DNA of 64,000 nt, taken from the NCBI GenBank assembly GCA_963726405.1, contig CAVSCF010000012.1, positions 1 through 64,000 on the forward strand, read 5' to 3'. The DNA comes from JAOUJD01 sp963726405 (GTDB taxonomy: Bacteria > Pseudomonadota > Gammaproteobacteria > Burkholderiales > Burkholderiaceae_F). The notes under the pieces were generated by a model. It worked only from the letters and a program-made list of their open reading frames with translations. It was not told the origin of the DNA and ran no database searches. A program made the translations under genes and the position numbers. Shown piece after piece: positions 7,719 through 15,998 of this stretch; positions within the stretch are counted from its first letter, which is position 1, and each line of letters starts with the position of its first letter.

Positions 7719-9932
7719 ATGACGAAGCAACCACGAGTCCGCGAGTTCAGCCGCACCGCCCTGGCCCTGGCGGTGCTCGCCGCCTTCACCAGCGTGCAGG
7801 CGCAGGACAAGAAGGAAGAAGAGAAGAAGAACCCCATCGAGACCACCATCACGCTCGAGGGTGGTGCGATGGGCGTCTCCGGCGATTCCGCCGACCGCGC
7901 GTTCTGGGGCCAGTACAACGGCATGCGCTACCAGGACGTGTTCGGCATCGCCAATTTCGACTACAGCCGGCGCGACACGTCGACCGGGACGTTGCTCGAC
8001 ATCTACGGCAGCAACCTCGGGCTGCAGACGCGCGAACTCGGCGTGTTCTGGACCCGCCAGGGCGAATGGCGCCTGAACGCGAACTACGGCGAGCTGAAGC
8101 GCGTCAATCCGTATACGGTCAACACGGCGGTGAGCGGGCCGGAGACCGCGCCGAGCGCGAGCTACCTGTTCGGCGGACCGGGCAGCGGGGGCGACACCTC
8201 CCCGAGCACCAAGCGGCAGTCCTTGATCCTCGGCGGCTCGAAGTCCTTCGCCGGCAGCTGGATGGTCGAAGGCAGCGTCAACAGCGAGAACAAGAGCGGC
8301 AGCGAACTGTTCGGCGTGGGCAACCAGTGCATCGGCACCACGGCTTCAGGCTGCAGCTTCACGCCCGGCACGACCGCCGGTTTCGGCGTGCTGTATTACC
8401 CGAAGCCCGTCGACTACAACCACACGCAGGCCGAGGCACGCGTGAACTACTCGGGCTCGTCGCTGCAACTGAGCGGCGGCTACTACGGCTCGTTCTTCTC
8501 CAACAACAACGGATCGATGACGCCGGGCGTGCCCGGCACGCTGAACGATGCGGTGGGCAATCCGCTGCCGGCCGGGCTCGGGGTGCCGGCCTACCTCGGC
8601 CAGACCGTGGCACTGGCGCCCGACAACAGCTTCAACCAGTTCGACCTGACCGGCTCCTACACGTTCTCGCCGATCATCCGCAGCAACTTCAAGCTGGCGT
8701 ACGCCACCACCAAGCAGGACCAGGACTTCGCGGGCATGGGCCTCACGGGTGCGCCGACGGGGGTCAGCAACCTCGAAGGCCAGGTGAACCACACGCTGGC
8801 GCAGTTCCGCGTGATCGCCAATCCGATGGCCAAGCTGTCGCTGATCGGCGAGTACCGCTACTCGAACCAGGAAGACCAGACCACCATCGCGCCGTACAGC
8901 CAGGTTGGGGCGGTGACGTACAGCAACCAGCGCGTGTCGCGCGAGGTGAACAACGGCAAGCTGGAAGCCACGTACCGGTTCCCGTACGCGATCCAGGGCA
9001 CGGCGGGCTGGGCGTACGAGTCGATCGACCGCGGCGGCTTCACGCAGAGCGCCTCGTACTCCGGCGTGAGCGCGTTGCGCGAGAAGACGGAAGAGACCAC
9101 CTGGTTCCTGCAGGTCCGGCGCAACATGACCGAGACGGTGAGCGGCCAGCTCAGCTACTCGTTCAGCAAGCGCGACGGCTCGGAATGGCTGGCTCCCGGG
9201 GCGAGCGGCGTTGGGCTGGCTCCGGTGGGCGATCCGGCCACGGCGCTCGGCCCGACGGCCATCTACATGCCGACGCTCGCCGACCGCGACCGCTCGAAGA
9301 TCCGCCTGCTGCTGACATGGGCCGCCACCGACGCCCTGAGCGTGCAGTTTGCCGCCGACGTCGGCCGCGACGACTACTCGATGCCGACGCGCTTTGCGCT
9401 GCAGGAGTCGAAGTTCGACCTCTACACGCTCGACGTCAACTACGTGCTGTCCGACGCCTGGAACCTGAACGGCTATCTGTCGACCGGCAGCCAGAAGATC
9501 CACCAGGCGCGTCCGGGGGGCTACGTCCTCGCGTTCGACGACAGTGCCTTCAACGCCGGGATCGGTGTCAACGGCAAGGTCAGCGAGAAGCTGAAACTCG
9601 GCGCGCTGCTGTCGTTCGTCAACAATACGGACTCGTATGCGCAGTCGCTCGATGAGACTGCCACGCCGGGCAACGCGGCGCTGCTTGCCGTCACGGGCGG
9701 GCTGCCTGACGTCGTCTACAAGCGCACCGAACTTCGACTGTTCGGCACCTACGGCTGGAGCGAGCGCTCGACGATCCGCTTCGACGCCGGCTACCAGCGC
9801 CTGACCTACGAGGACTGGGGCTTCGCCTACGGCGGCACCCCGTTCCTCTACAGCGACAACACGACGATCTACATCAAGCCCAACCAGAACGTCGGCTATC
9901 TCGGCCTGAGCTACATCTATTCGTGGAAGTAG
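7719..9932 (+). CDS. MtrB/PioB-family decaheme-associated outer membrane beta-barrel
   Basis: A 737-residue outer-membrane protein with a signal peptide (cleavage after VQAQ) followed by alternating amphipathic strands rich in Tyr, Asn and Gly. It ends YIYSWK. Length, the N-terminal IETTITLEGGAMGVSGDSA region and the position next to an MtrA-type gene identify the MtrB/PioB family, whose roughly 26-stranded barrel sheaths the periplasmic decaheme cytochrome. The N-terminal CXXC pair found in Shewanella MtrB is absent. This is the last gene of the locus; a terminator starts 30 bases downstream. Confidence 0.93.
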   Translation: MTKQPRVREFSRTALALAVLAAFTSVQAQDKKEEEKKNPIETTITLEGGAMGVSGDSADRAFWGQYNGMRYQDVFGIANFDYSRRDTSTGTLLDIYGSNLGLQTRELGVFWTRQGEWRLNANYGELKRVNPYTVNTAVSGPETAPSASYLFGGPGSGGDTSPSTKRQSLILGGSKSFAGSWMVEGSVNSENKSGSELFGVGNQCIGTTASGCSFTPGTTAGFGVLYYPKPVDYNHTQAEARVNYSGSSLQLSGGYYGSFFSNNNGSMTPGVPGTLNDAVGNPLPAGLGVPAYLGQTVALAPDNSFNQFDLTGSYTFSPIIRSNFKLAYATTKQDQDFAGMGLTGAPTGVSNLEGQVNHTLAQFRVIANPMAKLSLIGEYRYSNQEDQTTIAPYSQVGAVTYSNQRVSREVNNGKLEATYRFPYAIQGTAGWAYESIDRGGFTQSASYSGVSALREKTEETTWFLQVRRNMTETVSGQLSYSFSKRDGSEWLAPGASGVGLAPVGDPATALGPTAIYMPTLADRDRSKIRLLLTWAATDALSVQFAADVGRDDYSMPTRFALQESKFDLYTLDVNYVLSDAWNLNGYLSTGSQKIHQARPGGYVLAFDDSAFNAGIGVNGKVSEKLKLGALLSFVNNTDSYAQSLDETATPGNAALLAVTGGLPDVVYKRTELRLFGTYGWSERSTIRFDAGYQRLTYEDWGFAYGGTPFLYSDNTTIYIKPNQNVGYLGLSYIYSWK

Positions 9933-9961
9933 TCGCCCCTCGGGGCACGGGGTGAACCCAG

Positions 9962-9988
9962 GGCCGCGCAACGCGCGGCCTTTTCTTT
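9962..9988 (+). terminator. Intrinsic terminator closing the electron-conduit operon
   Basis: GGCCGCGC-AAC-GCGCGGCC at 9962-9980 is followed by TTTTCTTT. Eight GC pairs, a three-base loop and the U-rich tail make a strong Rho-independent terminator, separating the mtr-type genes from the ccm operon. Confidence 0.88.
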
Positions 9989-10072
9989 GGGCCGAGGGGC
10001 GCGCTCCTGCAGACCCTCCTTTTCTCCGGGCCCACTCTCGCTGGTGGAACAGGGGCTTACCCGTAACACATT

Positions 10073-10109
10073 GATATAAGCCAGAGGCGGCTGTAACGCC
10101 GCTTGTAAC
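10073..10109. promoter_or_regulatory. GTAAC direct repeats in the ccm leader region
   Basis: GTAAC occurs at 10073, 10093 and 10105 in the 200 bases between the upstream terminator and ccmA, the last two as TGTAACG. A TTGAT half-site similar to an FNR half-site lies at 10081. The repeats could be binding sites for a response regulator controlling ccm, but the motif is short and this is weak evidence. Confidence 0.25.
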
Positions 10110-10196
10110 GAAAGTGGGGCTCCCGTACCCTTCGCTCGCCATACAAACAACTACAGATGCACCTCGGCGGCCCGTTCGGCGCCCTTGCTCCTCCGA

Positions 10197-10862
10197 ATGC
10201 TGGAAGTCGTTGATCTGACGTGTGAACGCGGCGAGCGGAGCCTGTTTTCGGGTCTCCAGTTTTCCGCTCCCGCCGGCACGCTGCTCCGAATTGCGGGCCC
10301 CAACGGCACCGGCAAGACCAGCCTGCTGCGCATCCTGTGCGGCCTGCTCGAACCGGTGTCGGGCGAGGTGCGCTGGCACGGCAGGAACATCCGCAAATTG
10401 CGCGAGGAATACTGGAAGGACCTCGTCTACGTCGGCCACATGAACGGCGTCAAGGACGACCTCACCGTGCGCGAGAACCTGCGCGTCAACGCCGAGGTCG
10501 CCGGCCGTCCCGCGTCGGCCGACCGGCTGGCCGACGCGCTCGACCGCGTCGGACTGACCGGCTTCGAGGACCGCATGGCGCGCTTTCTTTCGCAGGGCCA
10601 GCGCCGGCGGATCTCGCTGGCGCGACTCTACGTCAGCGAAACCGCGCCGCTCTGGATTCTCGACGAGCCGTTCACGGCCCTCGACGTGCGCGGCGTGGCG
10701 GGTCTTTCCAAGCTGATCGGGCAGCACGTGCAGAGCGGCAACACGGTCGCCTTCGTGACGCACCAGGAGGTGCCGATCGACGCCCCGCGGCGCCAGCGCG
10801 TCGAGTTCGCCGGCGGCGGCAGCGGCGCCGTCAGCGCGACCGAAGAGGAGGCCACGTGCTGA
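10197..10862 (+). CDS. ccmA: CcmA, heme-chaperone release ABC transporter ATPase
   Basis: The ATPase of the CcmABCD complex, which uses ATP to free heme-loaded CcmE for cytochrome c assembly. The 221-residue protein has Walker A GPNGTGKTS, the signature LSQGQRRRISLARL and Walker B LWILDEPFTALD, with the characteristic short length of CcmA. ATG at 10197 starts MLEVVDLTCERG; a TTG four codons earlier is the alternative, and no strong Shine-Dalgarno is visible. It is first in a nine-gene operon with overlapping ends; its stop overlaps the GTG of ccmB. Confidence 0.95.
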   Translation: MLEVVDLTCERGERSLFSGLQFSAPAGTLLRIAGPNGTGKTSLLRILCGLLEPVSGEVRWHGRNIRKLREEYWKDLVYVGHMNGVKDDLTVRENLRVNAEVAGRPASADRLADALDRVGLTGFEDRMARFLSQGQRRRISLARLYVSETAPLWILDEPFTALDVRGVAGLSKLIGQHVQSGNTVAFVTHQEVPIDAPRRQRVEFAGGGSGAVSATEEEATC

Positions 10863-11524
10863 GGGTCATCGTCCAGGTGATCCGGCGCGACCTGCTGCTG
10901 GCGGTTCGCCAGAAGGCGGACGTGCTGAATACGCTCTTCTTCTTCGTGGTCGTGGTGACCATGGTCCCGCTCGGCATCGGCCCCGAGCCCAACCTGCTGC
11001 GCGCCATCGCGCCCGGCGTGGTCTGGGTGGCAGCGCTGCTGGCCGCGATCCTGTCGCTGGCGCGCCTGTTCGCCAACGACTACGCCGACGGCACGCTCGA
11101 GCAGATGCTGCTGTCGTCCGAGCCGTTGCCGCTGATCGTGCTCGGCAAGGCGGCGGCGCACTGGCTCGTCACGGGACTGCCGCTGACGATCATGTCCATC
11201 GCCTTCGGCGTGGTGTTCGACCTCGGGGTCGAGGAGACCGGCGTGCTCGTCGCGTCGCTGCTGCTCGGCACGCCCGTGCTGTCCCTCATCGGCGCGGTCG
11301 GGGCGGCGCTGACGCTCGGGCTGAGAGGGGGCGGGGTGCTAACATCTCTGCTGGTGTTGCCGCTCTATATCCCGGTGCTGATCTTCGGCTCCGGCGCGGT
11401 GGGTGCAGCGGCTTCCAGCGTCGGTTACGCCGCGTACCTCCTCCTGCTGGGCGCCTTCCTGCTTTTCGCATCGGTGCTCACGCCCTGGGCTGTCGCCCTG
11501 GCGCTGCGGATATCCGTTGAATAG
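10856..11524 (+). CDS. ccmB: CcmB, cytochrome c maturation ABC transporter permease
   Basis: A 222-residue, six-helix inner-membrane partner of CcmA. It begins at GTG 10856 inside the end of ccmA, after AGAGGAGG, and reads MLRVIVQVIRRDLLLAVRQK. The first hydrophobic segment with FFFVVVVTMVPLGIGPEPNLL and the cytoplasmic stretch LFANDYADGTLEQMLLS are typical of CcmB. No frame break. It acts with CcmC and CcmD to hand heme to CcmE on the periplasmic side. Confidence 0.95.
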   Translation: MLRVIVQVIRRDLLLAVRQKADVLNTLFFFVVVVTMVPLGIGPEPNLLRAIAPGVVWVAALLAAILSLARLFANDYADGTLEQMLLSSEPLPLIVLGKAAAHWLVTGLPLTIMSIAFGVVFDLGVEETGVLVASLLLGTPVLSLIGAVGAALTLGLRGGGVLTSLLVLPLYIPVLIFGSGAVGAAASSVGYAAYLLLLGAFLLFASVLTPWAVALALRISVE

Positions 11525-11570
11525 GACTCCCGATGAATACGACGATCCTGATGACGTTCCCGAGGACTCG

Positions 11571-12335
11571 ATGAACACAGTCGCGTCGCCGCGCGCAGGC
11601 CTGTTCTGGTTCGCTTCGCCGCAGACCTTCTACCCGCTGGCCGGGAAGATGGTGCCGCTGTTCGCCGCGCTCGCGGTCGTGCTCGGCGCGATCGGCCTTT
11701 ACATCGCCTTCCTGCTCGCGCCGACCGACGCCACGCAGGGCGAGTCATACCGGATCATCTTCATCCACGTGCCGGCGGCCTGGATGTCGATGTTCCTGTA
11801 CGTGGTGATGGCCTTCTGGGCGGCCGTGGGCCTGGTCTTCAACACGCGGTTGTCCTCGATGATGGCCACCGCCATCGCGCCGACCGGGGCGCTGATGACG
11901 TTCCTCGCGCTGTGGACCGGTTCGCTGTGGGGCCGGCCCACCTGGGGCGCCTACTGGGTGTGGGACGCGCGCCTGACGTCCGAACTGATCCTGCTCTTCC
12001 TGTACCTCGGTTTCATCGCGCTGCAGGCGGCGATCGACGATCCGCGCCGCGCGGACAAGGCGGGCGCCGTCATTGCGCTCGTCGGCGTGATCAACGTGCC
12101 GATCATCTACTTCTCGGTGCAGTGGTGGAACACGCTGCACCAGGGCGCTTCGGTCAGCATCACCCGCGCGCCGTCGATGGCCACGACGATGTTGTGGGGA
12201 ATGCTGGTCATGGCGCTGGCGTTCTGGATGTACAGCATCGCCGCCGTGCTGCACCGCGTGCGCAGCATCATCCTCGACCGCGAGCGCCGGGCGGAGTGGG
12301 TAAGGGAACTCCTTACGGAGGGCAAGATCAAGTGA
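11571..12335 (+). CDS. ccmC: CcmC, heme delivery protein with tryptophan-rich motif
   Basis: A six-helix membrane protein (254 residues) that presents heme to CcmE. The tryptophan-rich WWD loop reads TWGAYWVWDARLTSELILLF around residue 124, and flanking histidines in FIHVPAAW and WNTLHQG supply heme ligands, as in the family. ATG at 11571 is chosen because the reading frame upstream is not membrane-like. The stop overlaps the GTG of ccmD by four bases (GTGA). Confidence 0.95.
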   Translation: MNTVASPRAGLFWFASPQTFYPLAGKMVPLFAALAVVLGAIGLYIAFLLAPTDATQGESYRIIFIHVPAAWMSMFLYVVMAFWAAVGLVFNTRLSSMMATAIAPTGALMTFLALWTGSLWGRPTWGAYWVWDARLTSELILLFLYLGFIALQAAIDDPRRADKAGAVIALVGVINVPIIYFSVQWWNTLHQGASVSITRAPSMATTMLWGMLVMALAFWMYSIAAVLHRVRSIILDRERRAEWVRELLTEGKIK

Positions 12336-12502
12336 ACTGGGGAAGCTGGGACAATTTCCTGAGGATGGGAGGCTATGGCCTCTTCGTCTGGGGTTCGTAC
12401 GGCATGGCGGTCGCCATCCTTGCGGTCGAGTTGTGGCAGTTGAAAGTGCGTCGTCGCCGCGCAGTCGATGAACTGAAGCGGGCGTCGCGCAGGAGCTCAT
12501 GA
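12332..12502 (+). CDS. ccmD: CcmD, small heme exporter subunit
   Basis: A 56-residue single-span membrane protein, too short for many gene callers. GTG at 12332 overlaps the ccmC stop. It reads NWGSWDNFLRMGGYGLFVWG, then a hydrophobic helix and a basic cytoplasmic tail (KVRRRRAVDELKRASRR), the standard CcmD layout. CcmD holds CcmE-heme to the CcmABC complex. Its stop overlaps the ccmE start. Confidence 0.9.
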   Translation: MNWGSWDNFLRMGGYGLFVWGSYGMAVAILAVELWQLKVRRRRAVDELKRASRRSS

Positions 12503-12948
12503 TGAAACCACGTCAGAAAAGACTCGCGCTCATCGTCGGCGGCCTCGCCGTGCTCGGTGTGGCGTCCGCCCTCGTGCTGTCCGCGTTCCAGGAGAACCTC
12601 GTGTTCTTCTACAGCCCGTCGCAGGTCGCCAACCACGAGGTGCCGCAGGGCAAGGCCTTCCGCATCGGCGGCCTGGTCGAGAGCGGCAGTGTGAAGCGGC
12701 AGCCCGATGGCGTGACGGTCATGTTCAATGTGACCGACACGGCCAAGGTGATCCCGGTGGCCTACAAGGGCATCCTTCCCGACCTCTTCAAGGAGGGCAA
12801 GGGCGTCGTCGCGCAGGGCAAGCTGGGACCGGACGGCGTGTTCACGGCGCACGAGGTGCTGGCCAAGCACGACGAGAACTACATGCCGCCCGAGGCGTCG
12901 CACGCGCTCGAGCAGGCGGCCAAGGCGCAGAAGACGGTCAAGCAGTAA
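12499..12948 (+). CDS. ccmE: CcmE, periplasmic heme chaperone
   Basis: A 149-residue heme chaperone anchored by one N-terminal helix. The covalent heme site is in VLAKHDENYMPPE: His124 with Tyr128 forms the proteobacterial HxxxY motif. Tandem ATGs occur at 12499 and 12502; the first overlaps the ccmD stop. The OB-fold body (FRIGGLVESGSVKRQPDGVT) is normal. It receives heme from CcmABCD and gives it to CcmF/CcmH. Confidence 0.96.
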   Translation: MMKPRQKRLALIVGGLAVLGVASALVLSAFQENLVFFYSPSQVANHEVPQGKAFRIGGLVESGSVKRQPDGVTVMFNVTDTAKVIPVAYKGILPDLFKEGKGVVAQGKLGPDGVFTAHEVLAKHDENYMPPEASHALEQAAKAQKTVKQ

Positions 12949-12981
12949 GCGCGGCAGCGAACGAAAGAGAAGGACGAACCC

Positions 12982-14955
12982 ATGATTCCCGAAATCGGTC
13001 ACTTTGCGCTGATCCTCGCGCTCCTGCTCACGCTGATCCAGGGCGTGCTGCCCATCGTCGGCGCCGCGCGCGGGGACCGCGTGTGGATGGCGATGGCGCG
13101 CCCGGCCGCGCGCGGCCAGGCGTTCTTCGTGACGTTCGCGTGGCTCTGCCTCGTGTACTCGTTCATCAACAGCGATTTTTCGGTCCTGAACGTCGCGCAG
13201 AACTCGAATTCGCAGTTGCCCCTGCAGTACAAGATTGCCGCGAGCTGGGGTTCGCACGAGGGCTCGCTGCTGCTGTGGACGCTGATGCTGGCGTGGTGGA
13301 CCTTCGCGGTGTCGGTGTTCTCGAAGCATCTTCCCGAGGAAATGGTCGCGCGCGTGCTCGGTGTGCAGGGGCTCGTGTCGTTCGGCTTCCTGCTCTTCAT
13401 GCTGACGACGTCGGACCCGTTCGACCGACTGTTTCCCGCGGCCGCCGACGGTCGCGACCTGAACCCGCTGCTGCAGGACCCGGGCATGGTGTTCCACCCG
13501 CCGATGCTCTACATGGGCTATGTCGGCTTCTCGGTCGCGTTCGCGTTTTCGATCGCCGCGCTGCTCGGCGGCAAGCTCGACGCCGCCTGGGCACGCTGGT
13601 CGCGCCCCTGGACGACGATGGCGTGGGTCTTCCTGACGCTCGGCATCGCGCTCGGCAGCTGGTGGGCCTATTACGAACTCGGCTGGGGCGGCTGGTGGTT
13701 CTGGGATCCGGTGGAGAACGCCTCGTTCATGCCATGGCTGGTCGGCACCGCACTGATCCACTCGCTCGCGGTCACCGAGAAGCGCGGCAGCTTCAAGAGC
13801 TGGACGGTGCTGCTCGCCATCTCGTCGTTCTCGCTGTCGCTGCTCGGCACGTTCCTGGTTCGTTCGGGCGTCCTCACATCGGTGCATGCGTTCGCGACCG
13901 ATCCGCGTCGCGGCGTGTTCATCCTGGCGTTCCTCGTCGTGGTCATCGGCTCCTCGCTGGCGCTGTTCGCGTGGCGCGCGCCGAAGGTCGGCCTCGGCGG
14001 CAAGTTCGACACCGTGTCGCGCGAGTCCGCGCTGCTGATGAACAACATGCTGCTCGCCGTCGCTTGCGCGGCGGTGCTGCTGGGCACGATGTACCCGCTG
14101 TTCATCGACGCGCTCGGCATGGGCAAGCTGTCGGTCGGGCCGCCGTACTTCAACGCGGTGTTCGTGCCGATCATGGCGCCGCTGGTGTTCCTGATGGGCA
14201 TCGGGCCGGTCGCGCGGTGGAAGAAAGCCGAGCTTCCCGACCTGGTCTCGCGCCTCAAGTGGGCCCTGGCCGTGGCCGTCGTCGCCGCGATCGTGGCGCC
14301 CTTCATCGCGGGCAACTGGACGCCGATGATCGCCTTCGGCCTGTTCCTCGCGTTCTGGCTGATGGCGTCGATCGTGGTCGGCGTGAAGGAGCGCATTCGC
14401 TACATCAAGGGCGGGCTCTGGGAGAAGCTGAGCACGCAGGGCCGCGCGTATTGGGGCATGCAGATCGCGCACCTCGGCATCGCCGTGTTCATCATCGGCG
14501 TGACGCTGGTGAAGGGATTCGAGGTCGAGCGCGACGTGAAGATGAACGTCGGCGACACGGTCGCGATCAGCAGTTACGTCTTCAAGTTCGAGGGCACGCG
14601 GGAAGTGGCCGGGCCGAACTACAGCGGCGCGCGGGGTTCGGTCGAGGTCACGAAGAACGGCAAGCCGTTCGATCGCCTGTTCCCCGAGAAGCGCATCTAC
14701 AACGTGCAGCAGATGCCCATGACCGAGGCGGCCATCGACACCGGCATCTTCGGCGACGTCTACGTATCGCTCGGCGAGCCGGTCGGTGGCGGCGCCTGGG
14801 TCGTGCGCGTCTACAGCAAGCCCTTCGTCACCTGGATCTGGGGCGGCTGCGTCCTGATGGCCATCGGCGGGCTCTGTGCGCTGGCCGACCGTCGCTACCG
14901 CCTGCTCGCGCGGCGTGACGAAGCAGCCCTGGCCGGAAAGGCGGCAACCACATGA
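12982..14955 (+). CDS. ccmF: CcmF, cytochrome c heme lyase core
   Basis: A 657-residue polytopic membrane protein of the heme lyase complex. The WWD heme-handling motif is GWGGWWFWDPVENASFMPWL near residue 232. Conserved motifs such as AASWGSHEGSLLLW and the periplasmic loop with LLQDPGMVFHPPMLYMGYVG are present. It transfers heme from CcmE to CXXCH cysteines. It is preceded by GAGAAGGACGAACCC, and its stop overlaps the ccmG start by four bases. Confidence 0.96.
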   Translation: MIPEIGHFALILALLLTLIQGVLPIVGAARGDRVWMAMARPAARGQAFFVTFAWLCLVYSFINSDFSVLNVAQNSNSQLPLQYKIAASWGSHEGSLLLWTLMLAWWTFAVSVFSKHLPEEMVARVLGVQGLVSFGFLLFMLTTSDPFDRLFPAAADGRDLNPLLQDPGMVFHPPMLYMGYVGFSVAFAFSIAALLGGKLDAAWARWSRPWTTMAWVFLTLGIALGSWWAYYELGWGGWWFWDPVENASFMPWLVGTALIHSLAVTEKRGSFKSWTVLLAISSFSLSLLGTFLVRSGVLTSVHAFATDPRRGVFILAFLVVVIGSSLALFAWRAPKVGLGGKFDTVSRESALLMNNMLLAVACAAVLLGTMYPLFIDALGMGKLSVGPPYFNAVFVPIMAPLVFLMGIGPVARWKKAELPDLVSRLKWALAVAVVAAIVAPFIAGNWTPMIAFGLFLAFWLMASIVVGVKERIRYIKGGLWEKLSTQGRAYWGMQIAHLGIAVFIIGVTLVKGFEVERDVKMNVGDTVAISSYVFKFEGTREVAGPNYSGARGSVEVTKNGKPFDRLFPEKRIYNVQQMPMTEAAIDTGIFGDVYVSLGEPVGGGAWVVRVYSKPFVTWIWGGCVLMAIGGLCALADRRYRLLARRDEAALAGKAATT

Positions 14956-15530
14956 GCACCGTGAACGAGGACGGGATCACCGCGCCCGTCGAGCCGAAAT
15001 CGAAGCTGCGGTTCCTGATCCCGCTGGCGCTGTTCATCGTCCTCGCGGGCTTTCTGATGCGCGGCCTGTTCCTCAATCCGCGCGAGGTGCCGTCGCCGCT
15101 GATCAACAAGCCGGCGCCGCAGTTTTCGCTCGCCCAGCTGGGCCAGCCCGACCGGCCCTTCGGACCGCAGGACATGAAGGGCCAGGTGTGGCTGCTGAAC
15201 GTATGGGCCTCGTGGTGCGTGGCCTGCCGGCAGGAGCATCCGCTGCTGGTCGAACTGGCGAAACGCAAGTCCGTGCCGATCATCGGCCTCAACTACAAGG
15301 ACAAGCCCGACGCCGCGACCGGCTGGCTGGCGCAATTCGGCAATCCATACGACCTGTCGGTGAAGGACATGGACGGCCGCGTCGGCATCGACTACGGCGT
15401 CTACGGTGTGCCGGAGACCTTCCTGATCGACAAGGCGGGAGTCATTCGCTTCAAGCAGATCGGGCCGATCACCGAAGAGGTGTGGACCAAGAAGATGCAG
15501 CCGCTGATCGAGGAGCTGAGGAAAACATGA
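14952..15530 (+). CDS. ccmG: CcmG (DsbE), apocytochrome thioreductase
   Basis: A membrane-anchored thioredoxin-fold protein of 192 residues. The redox-active pair is in WASWCVACRQEHP (Cys89, Cys92), and the CcmG-specific GVYGVPETFLIDKAG loop holds the cis-proline. It reduces the disulfide of apocytochrome CXXCH motifs so heme can attach. The start overlaps ccmF and the stop overlaps ccmH (ATGA), indicating translational coupling. Confidence 0.95.
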   Translation: MSTVNEDGITAPVEPKSKLRFLIPLALFIVLAGFLMRGLFLNPREVPSPLINKPAPQFSLAQLGQPDRPFGPQDMKGQVWLLNVWASWCVACRQEHPLLVELAKRKSVPIIGLNYKDKPDAATGWLAQFGNPYDLSVKDMDGRVGIDYGVYGVPETFLIDKAGVIRFKQIGPITEEVWTKKMQPLIEELRKT

Positions 15531-15994
15531 AACGCCTCCTGGCCCTGCTGATTCTTGCGTTGCCCCTGTCGGTGTTCGCCGCCGATGCCACGCCGACCGA
15601 ACTCGATCCCGTCGCCGCCAAGCGCGCCGTCGAGCTGTCCTCCCAACTGCGCTGCCTCGTGTGCCAGAACCAGACGATCGCCGAGTCGAACGCCGAACTG
15701 GCCGTCGACTTGCGCCGGCAGGTGAGCGAGCAGATCAAGGCGGGCAAGTCCGACCGCGAGATCGTCGACTACATGGTGGAGCGGTACGGCGCGTTCGTGC
15801 TGTACAAGCCGCCGTTCAACGTGACGACGCTGCTGTTGTGGCTGGGCCCCGCCGTGCTGGTGGTCCTCGGCGCCGTCTTCTACGTGCGCACCGTGCGTGC
15901 GCGCAATCGGGTCATCGTCGACCGCCCGCTCACCGACGCCGAGCGCGCCGAAGCGGAGCGGCTCCTCGCCCAGGTTCCAGGGAAACAAGGGTAA
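15527..15994 (+). CDS. ccmH: CcmH, apocytochrome-binding heme lyase subunit
   Basis: The short form (155 residues), equivalent to the N-terminal part of E. coli CcmH. A signal peptide precedes LRCLVCQNQT (residues 41-50), the RCXXC motif that binds apocytochrome thiols. A three-helix domain and one C-terminal membrane span with a short tail follow. The C-terminal TPR part of the E. coli protein is encoded separately by the next gene. Confidence 0.95.
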   Translation: MKRLLALLILALPLSVFAADATPTELDPVAAKRAVELSSQLRCLVCQNQTIAESNAELAVDLRRQVSEQIKAGKSDREIVDYMVERYGAFVLYKPPFNVTTLLLWLGPAVLVVLGAVFYVRTVRARNRVIVDRPLTDAERAEAERLLAQVPGKQG

Positions 15995-15998
15995 TCCA

